DNA of 64,000 bases from Icerya purchasi (lineage: Eukaryota; Arthropoda; Insecta; Hemiptera; Monophlebidae): NCBI GenBank assembly GCA_039619475.1, contig CM077115.1, positions 513,566,815-513,630,814 of the forward strand, read 5' to 3'. Below the pieces are notes generated by a model. It was given only the letters and a program-made list of their open reading frames with translations, ran no database searches and was not told the origin of the DNA. Shown piece by piece: positions 1 to 13,070 of the stretch (position 1 is its first letter; each line of letters opens with the position of its first letter). The position numbers and the translations under genes are program-made.

Positions 1-299
1 AAAACTTTCATGAGAAGCATATCCTCCAAATCTGACTACACATAACCTATGCGCACAACTTGACACGGGATAAAGATGGATTTATTTACCTAATTGCAGC
101 AACCAAGCCATACCTGAAGAACACGAGTTTAAAAAATAGATGTACTCGCATGCTAAAAAGCCTGAGCAGCCTATCCACAGATGGCAATACGTCAGAAGGA
201 AGCTCTACACGCTAACATATGTACACTACGACAAACCCAACATCAAAGATCGACTAACAACAGCCACTTGCTTCATGAGGTAACACAGAAACACCCAGC

Positions 300-842
300 A
301 TGGCGAGCAACAATATAATTATGCAGTGGAACTGCAGAGGTTTTATTGATCAGCAAGCCGAACTGAAACACCTATTAGCCATATATTCTTCGCCGGCAGC
401 CTGCTTGCAGGAAATGCATTTACAGCCCAGAGACAAGTCAAAAATAAAAGATTACAGCCTATTCCGATGTGACAATACCGGAGGCAACCGAGCAAGCGGA
501 GGAGTAGCAACCCTAGTACATACGTCCATCCCAGCTGTAGCAGTCAGAATAGATACACCCCTTCAGATGGTAGCGATATCTGTTTTCTTACACGGTCTAC
601 CAAGACTTTCATTAACGATCTGCAACTGCTACTCCCCCCCCCACCGTATGGTACACTCGGTAGACCTTCAAAACGCCATATCCCAGATAGTAAGCCCAAT
701 AGTCATATTTGGAGACTTCGACGCTCACTTCCTACTATGGGGAGCAGCGTCAACCACCAGACATAGATCGATCATCACCAATATATTAATAGAGCACGAT
801 TTGGGTATTAATAGAGCACGATTTGTGCAACCTCTTCCATAA
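300..842 (+). pseudogene. LINE ORF2 endonuclease fragment
   Basis: A 180-codon open stretch matches the N-terminal apurinic-like endonuclease of non-LTR retrotransposons. The start is typical (IMQWNCRGF). The catalytic Glu sits in CLQEMHL near residue 38. The GDFNAH motif appears as GDFDAH near residue 137, an Asn-to-Asp change at a conserved position. The frame then drifts into a duplicated phrase (gggtattaatagagcacgattt occurs twice near 800-825) and stops before the SDH motif. The role in a live element would be nicking target DNA to prime reverse transcription; this copy is dead. Confidence 0.8.
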
Positions 843-1087
843 CATTTTATCAACTATTGACTTAGCATTACTGCTCCCGGAACTTAACATGACGATCTTT
901 GCTTCAGCAATCATTTCCCTGTATTTCTACAGTTCGCAAGCATCCATCACCACCAATTCCAAGACCACTGCGATTTTCATTTCACAAGGCGGACTAAGCG
1001 GTATACAAGGCGGGAATTAAAATTCCAGCTCCTAGCGAGTCTCTACCAGACTTCCGCAGCATAAAACACCATGCAGAGCAACAGCCA

Positions 1088-1453
1088 GTGCACTTCCCAC
1101 CCGAATCCAATGAATCATACAATAGTAATTTTACCATCTCAGAATTAAATTTCCAACTCAACTACCATATATCCAATACTACTTCTGACCCCGACTGTAT
1201 CCATTTGTACATGCTAAAATATTTTCCAATATCTGGCAAACAATTTCCCCTACATATATTCAACAAAATCTGGAATTCCCAATACATCCCAGCACAATGG
1301 AAGTCGGCCAATATCACCCCAATACTAAAGGAAAACAAAGATCCTGCCTTTCCCGAAAGTTACCGTCCTATCTCATTGCTGAGTGTCATTTCCAGATGGT
1401 TAATAGACGCGCCTCCTGTTTTTCCTAGAACAAAAAAGTCTTTCATCTCCTAA
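1088..1453 (+). pseudogene. LINE reverse transcriptase, finger region fragment
   Basis: About 120 codons match RT fingers: IWNSQYIPAQWKSANITPIL followed by the YRPISLLSV block, which in intact elements precedes the catalytic motif A. The frame breaks straight after this block near 1400, and the FDxxKAF motif A is missing. Same element as the endonuclease piece upstream and the palm piece downstream. Confidence 0.8.
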
Positions 1454-1537
1454 CCAAGCCGGATGGGTAAATACCTACACACCTTCTTAGACAATAGAAC
1501 GATCCAAGTTACGACTGGTTCGTAAACGTCTGAACTG

Positions 1538-2305
1538 ATGCTGTTAGAAAATAGCGTACCACAAGGCTCTGCTTTAAGCGCAACCTTGTTCATATGTTAC
1601 ATTAACGATATAACTGACTGCCTTGCCGCTCCTGTAACGTCCCGGCTCTATGTGGATGACCTAAATATCTCCTTATCATTCAACCATCCTATAAACGCTC
1701 AAAATATCCTTCAAAAATCTATAGAAAATCGACAGAAGTGGTCCAATGATAACGGTCTGACTTTCTCCTCAACAAAAACAATATGTGTTGATTTCCACAG
1801 CGAACGCCAAAACGCACTTCCCAGCGTATTCCTGAGTCTAAATGGATTTCTTGTCCCAAATCGTCCTTCAGTCACGTTTCTAGGCCTAACATTTGATAAA
1901 AAACTTTCCTGGCGCGCTCACATAGCTGAGCCCAAAGCCAATTGCTTAAAATCCTTGTCTATCCTGAAATATCTATCGAATTACAATATAAACCTAAAAT
2001 TACTCCTTGCAATATACGGGTCAATTATACTTCGGGGAATCAATTACGGGTACCAGGTGTACTCCTCAGCCGTTAAAAGTGTGCTAAGATCCTTAGATCC
2101 TGTACATTTTGCGTCCCTCCAGTCTATCCTCTCTGCTCATCCCTCCTCTCCGGTTGTAAGTTTGTGTGCACTGGCAGGTTGTCCTCCGCTATCTTTTTAT
2201 AGGAAGTACTGTAACTTGAACGAACTGAGTACCATCCTTAGTAGTACCAAAATCCCGTCACTCGAACCGTCACCATATCCCCTAATGGGGGGGGGGATGA
2301 CCTAG
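1538..2305 (+). pseudogene. LINE reverse transcriptase, palm and thumb fragment
   Basis: A 255-codon open frame covers RT motifs B to E. PQGSALSATLF (motif B), YVDD (motif C, in place of the commoner YADD/FADD), then VTFLGLTFDKKLSW and a thumb. Both catalytic Asp of motif C remain. It ends at a G-run (2286-2294) that probably marks a slippage frameshift. Not functional without the finger region and motif A. Confidence 0.82.
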
Positions 2306-2499
2306 TGCCTGAATTCTTTTCAGTTATGGGTCGTTTCTAAATCTCTTCAATCCCAAGAACCTGGCCAGACTTCACAGCAACTGCATCTCTTTGGAGTCAG
2401 CCAATCACAATCATTAACATATCACTAACAAAGTTTAACAAAGCACAATACCCCGCAAACATAGCACAAATAGCACAAAAAATACCATAGCGAGCTACG

Positions 2500-2960
2500 C
2501 AGACCACGTGTGCCGCTACACAGATGGAGCGAAGAAAAAAGATTATTAGTCACCGGCGGCATGCTTCTTCAAAGTCTCAGGAGCAGCGGAGTCGGCCAGA
2601 CTGCACGATTACTGTACAGCACCGGACGCGTCGAAATGTACGCGATGTTTTTTTTTCATCCAACACTACACCGATAGCAACTCCCAGTCCCAAAAGGCCC
2701 TACCCATAATTGACTCTCTAAACTCCCTTCAATCATCGCAGAGATTAAACCCAACAACCGTTTGATAAGGAAGGTCCATTACCTATTATACATGCTATCA
2801 CATCTAAACTCTGAAATTTCTTTTCTATGGGTGCCGACTCATGTCTGCTCCTTTTGTGGTCAACCAAGCGCCCCCATCCACCTTTCATCTATTTGTCGAA
2901 TGTTCCTTCTTTGCGGCACCACCATCCATTCATTTTACCACCTCCTCTATTTCTAAGAGG
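2500..2960 (+). pseudogene. LINE RNase H and C-terminal zinc remnant
   Basis: At 2515-2540 the translation gives RYTDGAKK, the entry motif of LINE RNase H (YTDGSK). Weak later matches include a WVPTH phrase near 2828 resembling the WIPGH motif, and a Cys-rich stretch near 2845-2900. Frameshifts separate these pieces. Confidence 0.55.
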
Positions 2961-3300
2961 CTATCGAATGCCCCGTCTGCGGTCGCAACTAGCGGTCTGT
3001 ACTATCGCGTTTAATCCTCCTAAGTAGGCTCCAAGTTCCGTAATAGCCCCAGTAGTTGAACACGCTGCATGAAAATCCTCATACACATATTTAGTTTAAA
3101 AATAAATAAATATCTGATTGGGCAGCTAGAATATAATAGTGCAATTAGGATGAACAATGCCTCGCATTATTAAACTGACGATGATTAAAATTCTTGACTA
3201 ATCCGTCTGACTACGTGAAAATGACCATGAAATATTTGAATTTATCGAACTGTAAAGTATAACTAAAAATTCTTTAATTTTAAGAATAACTGTCGTACAA

Positions 3301-3790
3301 TTTTTTTTTTTTTTTTTTTTTCGGTTGAGAGGACGTCAATTAAGAACATTTACTCGGATACAATTAAAAATGAAGAGAAAAATTTATATAACGAGTGGAT
3401 GAGATATCATTAATAAGACGGAACAAATAGCAGGAATAATGAACTGAAAAGGGAAGGGCAGCACATTACGAATACAGTAAGTAGCAGGAAGCCCAAGCCG
3501 AAACGAATAGAGAAATACGGAGCTCAATAATGCCTCCACCGATAGAGATAAACACACTTAAAGAACACATGATCAGCGTTGTGAACAACTGCGCTATTCA
3601 AACTGAACGGACAATGTGGGGAAGAAGCCAACAAGAGGCAAAAGCGGTAGGTAGACAGTGGAGAACGGTTAAAACGCAGGCGAACAACGGCAGAGCATCG
3701 AAGTGAAGGAAACAGAAGAAATTATGGATTGGAAGGACGACTGACTAGAATGCACACTGATACACAATTAATTTACCGAAGTTGTCTCAG
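3301..3790 (-). mobile_element. 5'-truncated LINE 3' end with poly(A) tail
   Basis: A 21-base T run (3301-3321) is the poly(A) tail of a minus-strand insertion. Reading the minus strand from about 3640 gives HNADHVFFKC, the signature of the CCHC-like C-terminal motif (CDADHVLFEC) seen in five other copies in this window. Only the end of the RNase H/zinc region remains. No target duplication was established. Confidence 0.65.
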
Positions 3791-4143
3791 TTTTTAATAA
3801 TAAACTTTTTTTTCTTCTGTTTCTAGATTAAAAAATAATCGAATTATTTAATATTCGATGCTTAAAATTTATAAAAAGATTTAAGATATATCGCTTTATA
3901 TTTGATTGGCCATTCCTATTAGAACACACTCTTTATACAATAAAAACTTTAAATACCACCACTACATACTATTAGGGGTCTACAAAAGTAAAGATTTGAC
4001 CAAAGTCTAGATTTCGCTACGACTGAATTGCCTCTTGCCACAGAAATTGTTGCTGCTTTAAGCAAACTTTCAGCGTATCATCTCATTATTACTTAAAAAG
4101 TATAAAATAAATGTAGACGTTATCAAATGTTTAATTTACGTAG

Positions 4144-4332
4144 AACATTTCGTATTCATACTGCGTAAGTAAAAATATATTCGCGTTGATTTTTCGAGCA
4201 GCTTTAGTTCTGGGAATGTGGGCTATGCTTGGAATAACCGGCGGTGTTCATAGACTATGGTCGCACAAAGCGTATAAAGCTAAAGCGCCGATGAGGCTTA
4301 TCCTGATGATCGGCTACGCAATAGCTGCTGAG
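4144..4332 (+). CDS. Acyl-CoA delta-9 desaturase, coding exon with histidine box I
   Basis: First of four recognisable exons of a fatty acyl-CoA desaturase, an ER membrane di-iron enzyme that puts a cis double bond into acyl-CoA using cytochrome b5. The reading ends GVHRLWSHKAYKAKAP, which contains the first histidine box (HxxxxH), preceded by a hydrophobic stretch and LGITGG. The donor is gag|gtaatg at 4333, phase 0. The start at 4144 follows ttacgtag and gives an in-frame lead of SKNIFALIF, which aligns with the end of transmembrane helix 2 of the family; acceptors at 4199 or 4202 are alternatives. N-terminal exon(s) were not found and probably lie left of the window. Confidence 0.85.
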
Positions 4333-5059
4333 GTAATGATTCATCATAAAATTTTAATTTACTTGTAGTGTTCTCTGCGATGATCATTTAGTTCAGTAAC
4401 ATTCTGTAAAATATATATGTATATAGCAAGTAGGCAAAAATGGAACTTTTTTTATAAATTATTTATGATCTATGCGTTCTATGTCACGATTGATTATTGC
4501 AGCACATCGGTCTTAAAACATTCTGCACCTGTTTTAGCTTGTTCAACAGTGCGACAAAAGGCGATGTTGAAATGAGGGTAAACGTGAAGATGTTTAAGGA
4601 TATTTTCCATAAGGACCGAAAGTGATATAAGCAACAGAAAGAGGGGAAGAAGCGTGCCTATAGAAAATTTATTACACATCGTGGTATGGCCTATTCTCTC
4701 AATCGAGTAAGTGCACAGAAAGCTGTTTGGACGGGATAGGTATCAGTAGCCCCACCGTGGTTCAATGGTCATCTTGATAAGCTAATATACCTGAAGCCAA
4801 CCACATATTTTCCCACTTGCCTGGTCTTTTGCTCCTAGGAGAAAGGTGGTAGTAGATGGGGAAAAAATTACACGTGGATAGTGGTGATCATTACATGTTA
4901 AGTTTCTTTACTGATAGATGCCTTTCGTTCAGGATAAAGGTTATATTTGCATATATTCAGAGTTTTTTTGTTTTTTTTTTTGAATAGCCATTTAGTATTT
5001 CAGTTTAAATATTCAGTTTTTAATTTTCATAATATACGCTTCGAAAGCATATACACGAT
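4333..5059 (+). other. Desaturase intron 1, proximal part
   Basis: No gene or repeat is recognised apart from homopolymer runs. A phrase near 4750-4780 (ccgtggttcaatggtcat) faintly recalls a tRNA A box, but no B box follows. Confidence 0.5.
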
Positions 5060-5990
5060 GTGCCGGTAAGAAAAATAAAATGTCGAACTTCCCTGCCGAC
5101 TGTAAAAAATTATTTCACCGGCCGCTTGTTGAACAACGCTACATTAGGGCGTTCGTTCCCTTCTCTCCTAGACATTATTTCCCTACTACTTTGCTTATTT
5201 ACGTCTATTTTAGCATTGAAATCACCTCTATATGAAAGATGTGTCGCCATTCTTTACGTATCTCAGTATATTTCCTACATCTTCGTAAAATTTTTTCTAA
5301 TTATTCAAAAAGCTACTTTCAGTCGTTGGCTCGTACACTTGTACTACTGCAATAGGCTTTGGTTTTATTTCAAATTTAATTAAAATTACACTCTTTCTGA
5401 AATAGGTACAATTTCCTTAATTGTGACTGATTAAGTTTTCTTCACCATCATCCCTACTCCATATTCACACGCTTATCTTTTCCAGCATATACAAAAATTC
5501 ATAATCATCATCTGCTTTAATTTTACCGTTTCCTAGCCATTTCCCGATATATCCAGATTTAAGCATTTTCCAGTATTTCCGCCTGGTAAAGCGTGTTCTT
5601 ACGTTCCACGTGGCTGTGTTTATACATTTTTCTCTTTTTTTTTTTCCCCTCCGCGCATTATAACATCTCTTGGATTACTGTCCAGTCTCTCATTTTCCAT
5701 TACGTGACCAGTCATATATTTCCTATTACCGAGCCTGGGAGCTCGATAACGCCGGGTGCCAGCCGGATCGCATGACATATCTTCTTTGTATTTTTTTTTT
5801 CATTTTCACGTTGGTGTTCTAGAGAAGACATTGTGTAATGGCGGTGGCATCCCGTTGCCTTTTACCATTATTTTCTCTCAGGGTTTACTCCCTTATCCGA
5901 GAGAATCCAGTTTGAAAGGCTCCGGATGCTTGCGTCCACTCGTCCTGAACTGATATTCATCAATCCGACTGGGACACGTTGTCTCGAACG
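5060..5990 (-). pseudogene. RTE-type LINE endonuclease fragment
   Basis: Read on the minus strand, pieces of an RTE-like endonuclease appear in order: a start near 5620 with QAEILEN, then WLGNGKIKADDDYEFLY (5500-5560), VVQVYEPTTES (around 5335), and RGDFNAKID (near 5215, carrying the GDFNAK catalytic motif) followed by GNERPN. Frames shift between pieces and there is at least one stop. It sits inside desaturase intron 1. A live protein would nick target DNA. The 5620-5990 stretch is probably the element's 5' region; its assignment is weaker. Confidence 0.65.
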
Positions 5991-7521
5991 AGTTGCTGAT
6001 GGTGTCTGCTGTTGTTAACGATATTTGAGAAATGAGTTGTGGTCGGTGTAATAAATTTTTCCAGTGTGTCTACAACAATTAACGGGCGTAATAAATTTAA
6101 AGTTGCTACATAGTAATTCTTCACGAGAAAATAATTAGACCATGTTTTAAGAAAATGAGTGTATCAGTGTGTACACGCGGAGGAAGTGAAACTTCTTTGG
6201 CTGATATGTATTAAATTCTATAATAAAGTTTTATTTTAAATTATTTTTTAAGATGGAAAAGGTATCAGTATAAACAAAATTTTCATTTTCAATAAATAAT
6301 AAATCCAAAAAATTTTATTATATACATTTATAAAAAAGTATCATTATCATTAGTCTATTTCAGTTATGCTTATGGGTGTTTCAGTACATAATTTTGTTAT
6401 CAAAGGCTTGTAGTAACGAAAATAAGAAATATAAATTTTGCACTCAATATCATCTAAAAATCTTGAAAACACTGCATCAATCGTTGTATTTGATTTTGCC
6501 GTTGATATTATCCTGTTATTTTGTAGAGATAAGTTCTAATTGTCTTTTAAAAATTCAATCAATTGTAAAGAGTTTTCCAAAAGCAAAATTGACATTAAAA
6601 TCACCACTTAGGTATTTTGTCATACACATTGATTTTAGCGAGGCGTCCATGTGATTTAAAAACTCACTAACAGACTAAATGTATAATGTATCTATCGTAT
6701 CGTGAATATCTTTCTATGGAGTGGTGTATACACGTACTTATTACATGTATATATGTATATGAGAATGCTCATAAACAATATGCTATACGAAGTCCCGTAG
6801 TATAAATACTTAACTATACATTTACTCATCTTGGTATATTACTAGACCTAGACAGACACTTATAAATATACTTACACATACACACATATATACCTACCTT
6901 ATGTTTAACGCGTAACGTGTAACGAAAATTTTTCCCTACCGTGCCGTAAAAAGTTTCACTTCAAAAACGTGAATATTTTAATGAAATTAGGTCAACAAAA
7001 TGTGCATAATTATTCTAATTTGCAACTCCACTAGCAATACGGAAATGTAATTATGTCTATCTTTTAAACTATAATTCTTTATTATCCACTATTTAATATA
7101 AACACTTGCGTCAGTGCGGTTCTCAGCAGTTTTACAGTAAATACTGCGAAAAGACCATATATTTTACTTATCTCGCGTTTCATTATTATCAGAGCCAGTT
7201 GCAGATCTTTAAAGGTTTTGATTATCGGAGAGAAACATTTACGAGTGTTATTTTTCATAATTGAACACTATCATTAAATTGTAATTTAAAATTAATTTTT
7301 AATGGCACTTTCTTGAAATGTATTTTTGAAGAGCTTTCGTACCAAATTTGATCTTCATTAATCTTTGCTAATCCCCCTTTCCGGCATTCATTTTGTGGGC
7401 ATTTTTTTTTCTTCCGGAAAAATTAAAAATAAAAAACACGAAAAAGTCAATTAGTATACAATATTTAACTAGAAAGAAATTTTTATCGTATTCTGTAAAA
7501 ATTTCTCATTCCATTTTTTAG
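5991..7521 (+). other. Desaturase intron 1, distal part
   Basis: AT-rich intron sequence. I see no protein match or clear repeat structure. It ends in a good acceptor, ccattttttag, at 7510-7521. Confidence 0.6.
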
Positions 7522-7727
7522 TATAATCCGTGGCACTGGGTTCTGTATCACCGAGTTCATCATAAATTCAGCGACACGGATGCTGATCCGCATAATGCTC
7601 GACGTGGATTGTTCTATTCACATCTGGGCTGGTTGATGATGTCGAAACATCCGGAACTAGTTAAACAAGAAAAAAGGATCAATATGAGTGATATTGTTCA
7701 AGACAAAATTTTTATGTTTTTCACAAA
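7522..7727 (+). CDS. Acyl-CoA delta-9 desaturase, exon with histidine box II
   Basis: Reads YNPWHWVLYHRVHHKFSDTD, then ADPHNARRGLFYSHLGWLM. The second histidine box HRVHH and the DTDADPHNA block are diagnostic of stearoyl-CoA-type desaturases. The exon starts after tttttag and ends acaaa|gtaaat, leaving two bases of a split codon that the exon at 24093 completes as Lys. The phrase MFFTK at the end corresponds to the conserved MFQK-type segment. The 206-nt length and phase fit the neighbouring exons. Confidence 0.92.
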
Positions 7728-10700
7728 GTAAATAAATTACAGATTCATACACGTATCTTTAATACGGTATATTATTTACGCTAGCCGAATTTTCATATTT
7801 ACCGTATTTTTCTTCTTTTTAGTCAAAGTTGTCTTAATTTTACGTTTTTCACCTACGAAAATAATACACACGTATAATTTTTTCCAGATGAAACGTAAAG
7901 AACTAAGGGAGAGAAAAGAAAGGAGAGTATCCTGTAGAATAAAATAATTAGGAAATTCTTTTTTTTTAATTGTCACATAAGAATTAACGGGCCTCTACCG
8001 TTTTCGCCTCTCATTTCGAATTAGATTTAGTTTAGTGTTACATAATTTTTTAAGTTATATACGAACAAGAAAAGTATTAAAAACCGTTAATTTATTTTCT
8101 AAGAAAAATTAATTTTTTTTTAATTCGTCGATTATTTTACGCTTTGAATGTAATATTAATTAAAGGGGGGGGGGGCTGAAAACTCACTAACACTAAATTA
8201 AATCTACTTCGAAATTGAGGCTGAAACGACACACGGCTCTATGTGTAATTAACTGGGCTATTACGATGCCTAGAATCCAGCGAAAGTTGCAGTAGGCAAT
8301 TTAGTCCATTGTATGTTGTAAAATTTAAGACCGTCCGAACAAAGTCCGGATTTCATCCGGATGATTCGACAACAGTTGTCGCAGCAGAGAACGGTATTGC
8401 AGAACCAGCAAAATGCCGGCGCTGCTTCAGTCTCCTCCAAAGACGTACTCATGAGATAATGCTGTGTATCCCGACCGTAACCTCCATAAAAATGGAAAAT
8501 CTTTATATGAGATTGGTAGTGGTGGCCAGCACACGGGTCCGTGTTAGAATTTATGGACCTGAGCCGTTACTTCATTCTTTGGAAGACTGGATTTGGAAAA
8601 CTATTGATCCCAATTGGCAACATTTAAAGGCATCGGACTAGATAAGGTTGCTCTAGCAGCCAGGCCTACCTGTTCGTTGACTGGGACTTCTGAACAACCG
8701 GCAACCTATAAAAATGTTCCGTGCAAATTGGATAGAGTTGATATATGACGACCTCTTTTATTTTAGTCGCTAAGGGGTTACTATATTGTTTGCAACCTAG
8801 ATAGCTTTGATAGAGAAAAGGGACTCTAAAAGAAGGAGAGCATTTTAAAATAACAGCGGGTGGAAAAATATATTTGAAGCAGAATCCTATACTATTAATT
8901 AGGCGATTCAGTTAATAGAACTAAAAATGGGATGACTACTGAAAATTCTTTCTATTTATATCACGGAGTTTAACAGACGTATTATGGAATATATTATTCT
9001 CTAGTCGCGTCATTAGCAAAATGTAGATTTCCTTCTAATGTAGAGCAAATATGAAAACACGGAAGAAAAGAAGAAAGACTATTGTGTTTTTGTATGCGTT
9101 AAAACAGATTCTTTAAACGAAATCGCAAAAATAATAAAATTTCACTTAGACACGGTTAGACTACTTTTGCGCCGAAAGCAATGTATTATTATAATAAATT
9201 ATTGAAATATAAATTGCAAAGTATTTTTCGTTGTCACAAATAGACAAAAAGTTCCTGGATACCTGAAAAACGATTCTTCAAATTCTTGCAGGGATTTGGG
9301 TAAAAAATAAAATAGATAATGTTGAAGAAAACATTATAATGAAATTACTACTAATTATACCAATTGATATCTGGAGGTTGGGGCAGCGCCTAGCAATCTG
9401 GAAAGAAAAAATAATAATCTGGTTACTCGCATGGAGCTATTAACAGGACCAATAATATGTAGTCTTAGTATTTCTTTTAACTACATATATGTATAGAGCA
9501 GTGTGATGTGTATACCTCTTATTATATGTCCTTCCTGGTCCTCATCTATTACTTTCTCGGTTCTATAGTATATTTATTAGGATAAGATATCGGTAGATTT
9601 ACGAAGATTTTTTTTTTTATTATTTGGTTTTATTCCTGTATTTTGTTTTTTTCTCCTTTATTGTATTGTTTTATCTAATAGTAGCCATAATTTTAGTATT
9701 TAAGATCGTACGCTAACAGTATTATGTATTTGAAATTTTTTTATTGATCTAATAAACGCTAACAAGTGTCCTGGCACCCACTCAATAGGCATTGGCCTTA
9801 TGGAACCCCTTACAATTATTTATAAAACAAATAAAACAAAATAGAAAATATCAGTGGCAAATCCACAGCGGAGAATAACCCCCCCCCCTCCCAAGAACCA
9901 AAACCTCGATAAAAAATTAAAATTTTTCACAACAGAAAAATTTAATTTATACTATAAAAATTTTGAACAAATGTTAGCTACGGATTTAATTATAACTAAT
10001 ACGAGTATTTAATACTGTTTTGTAGTAAAAACTCTATTAATGTTGTATTTTTATTCGGTTTTAAACGCAACTGCTATCGATCTTTTATCTTTTCTGTTTA
10101 TTTTTAATATTTATTTTGCGCAATAGTAAATCAAAAATAGTTCAGTGAGAAATGTATATATGTAATTTTTTTACTTGCTCACGGACAACGAATTCGGATC
10201 GGATTACTAACAAAAATAAAAAAGAAGTAAAGTTTAATAAAAACGCTATTTTTTTATTCTTTCTAGTAATTTACTAAATTCTAAACTACCATTTTAGCTA
10301 TAGTTTCATAATTTTTTTATTTTTCACATCAAAATAAAACAAAATTTAAATGAAACTGTAATGTAATTATGTATTTTTAGAACATTTTTAAATTTCTGAA
10401 AAGGTAGTCGCTATTTGATTTTCTTTATGAAACAAGGTATTTCTCAGATCTACTGCCTACCGTATAAGATATTATGTAATTATATAAATTTCCTCCCAAA
10501 ATGTCTCTCTAGATCCGTCCATATACATCTCTTTATATATTAAAAAAGTTTTCATCGTGGTTTTATCCAATTCGTTGAAAAAATTCGAAGTGAATATAGT
10601 AGTCAGTTAGCAAATCGAGAAAATTTCTATTTTTAATTTATATTACTACAATCTTAATATTATATTTTTTTGTGTCTTCTGACGAGTAAATATTTAACTA

Positions 10701-11239
10701 AATTCGCTATACTTTCAATTAGCACGACTAAATAAATAATTGATAAGGTTCGGTAAACAGAGAACGCACGGATGGGGGTTAGTAAAGCGAGTTGGGAGAA
10801 AAACTCGTCAGTTAATTTTTTTTATTTCTGTAAACATAAATTAACGAAAAAGTTAGATAAAAATTGTTATTCAAAAGTGTTAAATAGCGTCAAAATTTAA
10901 AATATTCATCTGAAATCAGAAAACCAAAGATTTCTTCTTTTTTTGTTGTAAATGCTGCATTTATAAACATTTGTTTTCGTTCTTCTGATTATCTGCTCGC
11001 TTGCCGTGTGTAACTGCCTAGGCCATTACGGCGCGGCGAGCAAAGGAATTATTATTGAATGTCTAAACGGTTATTGGTATTAAGGAAAGTTAGAACCGTC
11101 CGAACCTGCTCTGTGTGATCAGCTAAGAGAATCGGTAAGGGTTCGTCCTTAATTCTGCTAATACCATTGCATTGTTTTAGGACGTATTCAGCAAAAGGTG
11201 CCGCTACTGCATTACAGAATGTACGAGAAGTAGGAGAAA
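7728..11239 (+). other. Desaturase intron 2, first part
   Basis: Mostly AT-rich DNA with no assignable gene. A 110-codon ORF at 8309-8641 (+) has no family I recognise, and an antisense ORF covers half of it; it may be an unplaced transposon relic. At 9852 cagtggcaaatccacagcgg followed by a C run looks like a hAT-type terminal repeat, but I found no partner end. A G-run lies at 8165-8174. Confidence 0.5.
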
Positions 11240-12640
11240 GTACTCTGAAAGATATGATTGTGCGATTGTATGCTATCCTGGCGTCCACATATATCAACTT
11301 TAAAGAAAAAATGTTTAAAATTCCTCGGCATCATTAAATATTTATCAAATCCCAAATATAATATCCACCCCAAGCTCCTACTATCAGTATATAAATCCAT
11401 TATCTTATCAGCCTACTCCCAAGCATGTCATTCCTTAATAAATTCATTAGACGTGATCCATAATTCTGCCCTTTGCCCGATACTAGGAGCTCACCGAGAA
11501 CCACTCCTGCATCCAGCATGTGCAATTTGTTGGGGTGTTCACCGTTGTCATACTATATCAAAGTACCATAGACGATGCAATACTCTTCTGTCCTTTAACC
11601 ATACTCCTTCGGCTGTTATTAATTACTCACGCATACCAAGTTTTTCAAATTATCCCGTGCCCGAGGTTCTCGACTTATTAAATTTAAATAACATAAACCC
11701 CGATAATCCCTATACACCAAAACCTCACATTAGTCCCCCTATAGGAGTTTCCAACAATAAAAGCAGACGTATCACTTAAAAAACAGCTATCACCTGACGT
11801 TATCAAAATAGCTAAAAATACAATAAATAAATACATCGATCACGTTATAGTCTACACAGATGATGCTAGAGATAACCTCACCGAAATTCCATCGCCAACA
11901 GTATGCGCGTTACAATCAGATAAAGGACATTCTATTTCCGACTCAATGATGGCTGCATAGTACTAGGCGAACGAATTTAAATCCTATACGGGCTACTATA
12001 TATGTATTTCTTCTTGTGAGCCTAACAAAAAGACATTAATAGTTATAGACTCTCTGGCAGCACTAGAAGCCATATCCAGCCCTGAAACAAACAATATAAT
12101 AATTACTCCAAAAAACTTCATCATCGATATTAAGAAGTCTGAAAGCCAGGTGACATTTATGTGGATTCTCGGTCACGCGAGAATACCAGGAAATGAATAG
12201 GCGAACGTAATGGCACAGTCAGCACACTACGAGCTCCGCAGAATAGATATTCACCTCCCCCTTCATCCGTAGCACAATTCTTTTTAGCAAAAAGGCGAGC
12301 AAGAATGGAAGAAACAATGGATCGAGACTTTTCTGTGCCAAGTAAGGTCAACGACCGAGCCATGAAAATGGAGAGATAGGCATTTTCAAAGGTTGCATAG
12401 ATGTCAGTAAAGGAAGCAATATGTTTTTTAGGCAGTAATCGTGTAAGAGTCTGCCAAAAGAGTAACAAATACTCAGTGGGAAAGACTGCGTTCAGGGCGG
12501 AAACCAAACGTGTCATTAGGTGTAACTATTGCGTTCGAGTCACCAAACAAGAGTAATCACGGAAATTCCTCGAATTATGTAAAAGAGAACTGCCATCAAA
12601 TAGGAACGCCGCCGGACGCCTAACCGGTTAATAGATCTGG
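11240..12640 (+). mobile_element. Degenerate LINE fragment: RT thumb and RNase H
   Basis: The RT thumb reads WRPHISTLKKKCLKFLGIIK from 11282 and is open to 11779. An RNase H follows in other frames: VYTDDARDNL near 11852, VIDSLAALEAI near 12045, and FMWILGHARIPGNE near 12150-12197, followed by an in-frame TAG. This order matches the 3' half of an I-like ORF2. It is 5'-truncated within RT and carries several frameshifts. The C-terminal zinc motif is not obvious before the next element begins at 12650. Confidence 0.75.
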
Positions 12641-12649
12641 AATCGACGA

Positions 12650-13070
12650 TTTTTTTTTTTTTTTTTCGTGTTCGTCATAAAGACATTGGCCCAAGAAGAG
12701 GGGGAAGAATGAGAAGCGGAATCATATGTTTATGCGATCAGATATGAAAGACAGGAAAGACTCAAGTGCTGGAATGACCGAGGGTGATGGCAAGGAGAGG
12801 ACAAAAGATGCACAATACGGAGTTGGAAGGCCAATTGACAAAAGAGAAGAGTAAAAGAAAGAACGTTCGGAAGCGATATAGGTGCACTCAAATAAAATGT
12901 GATTAGCGTCACCTATAAAGTTGTGAGAGGAAGGGTGTAGAGGACAGTGAGGAGAGGGGACTAGAGAAAAGCGAAATAGGGAATCAGGAAGCAAACTGTA
13001 CCGAAAGTGTAGGCGACAGAATGCAGAAAGAGTTGAACGCCGCCGGGAATGTTTCGTTTTATAATAATGC
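12650..13070 (-). mobile_element. 5'-truncated LINE 3' end with poly(A) tail
   Basis: A 17-base T run at 12650-12666 is the minus-strand poly(A) tail. The minus strand carries a 90-codon open frame (12722-12994) with GDANHILFECTYIASERS and VIPALESFLSF, the terminal zinc motif and C-terminus shared by the family copies at 14280, 16870, 23719 and 34836. Only the last few hundred bases of the element are left, typical of a dead-on-arrival insertion. Confidence 0.75.

Larger units (their letters stand above)
1..3115 (+). mobile_element. Degenerate non-LTR retrotransposon (RNase H-bearing, I/Jockey-like)
   Basis: A single decayed element runs left to right: an endonuclease piece, reverse transcriptase pieces, then RNase H and terminal zinc-finger remnants, in the order normal for LINE ORF2. 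Frames shift several times, so no complete protein is left. It ends in an A-rich tract near 3098-3115 (taaaaataaataaat), which fits a LINE 3' tail. Bases 1-299 contain no recognisable domain and probably belong to its 5' part or ORF1. Its RT thumb resembles the fragment at 11240-12640 (both have ILKYLS/IIKYLS after an LSW motif), so these are probably one family. Confidence 0.8.

Noticed and set aside
4735..4785. Possible tRNA-like A box
   Set aside because: No B box, no cloverleaf and no poly(A) end.
8309..8641. 110-codon ORF in intron 2
   Set aside because: No recognisable family, no splice support, and an overlapping antisense ORF. Kept only as a note in the intron entry.
9852..9895. hAT-like terminal repeat cagtggcaaatccacagcgg
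   Set aside because: No partner end or 8-bp duplication could be found, so no element was called.
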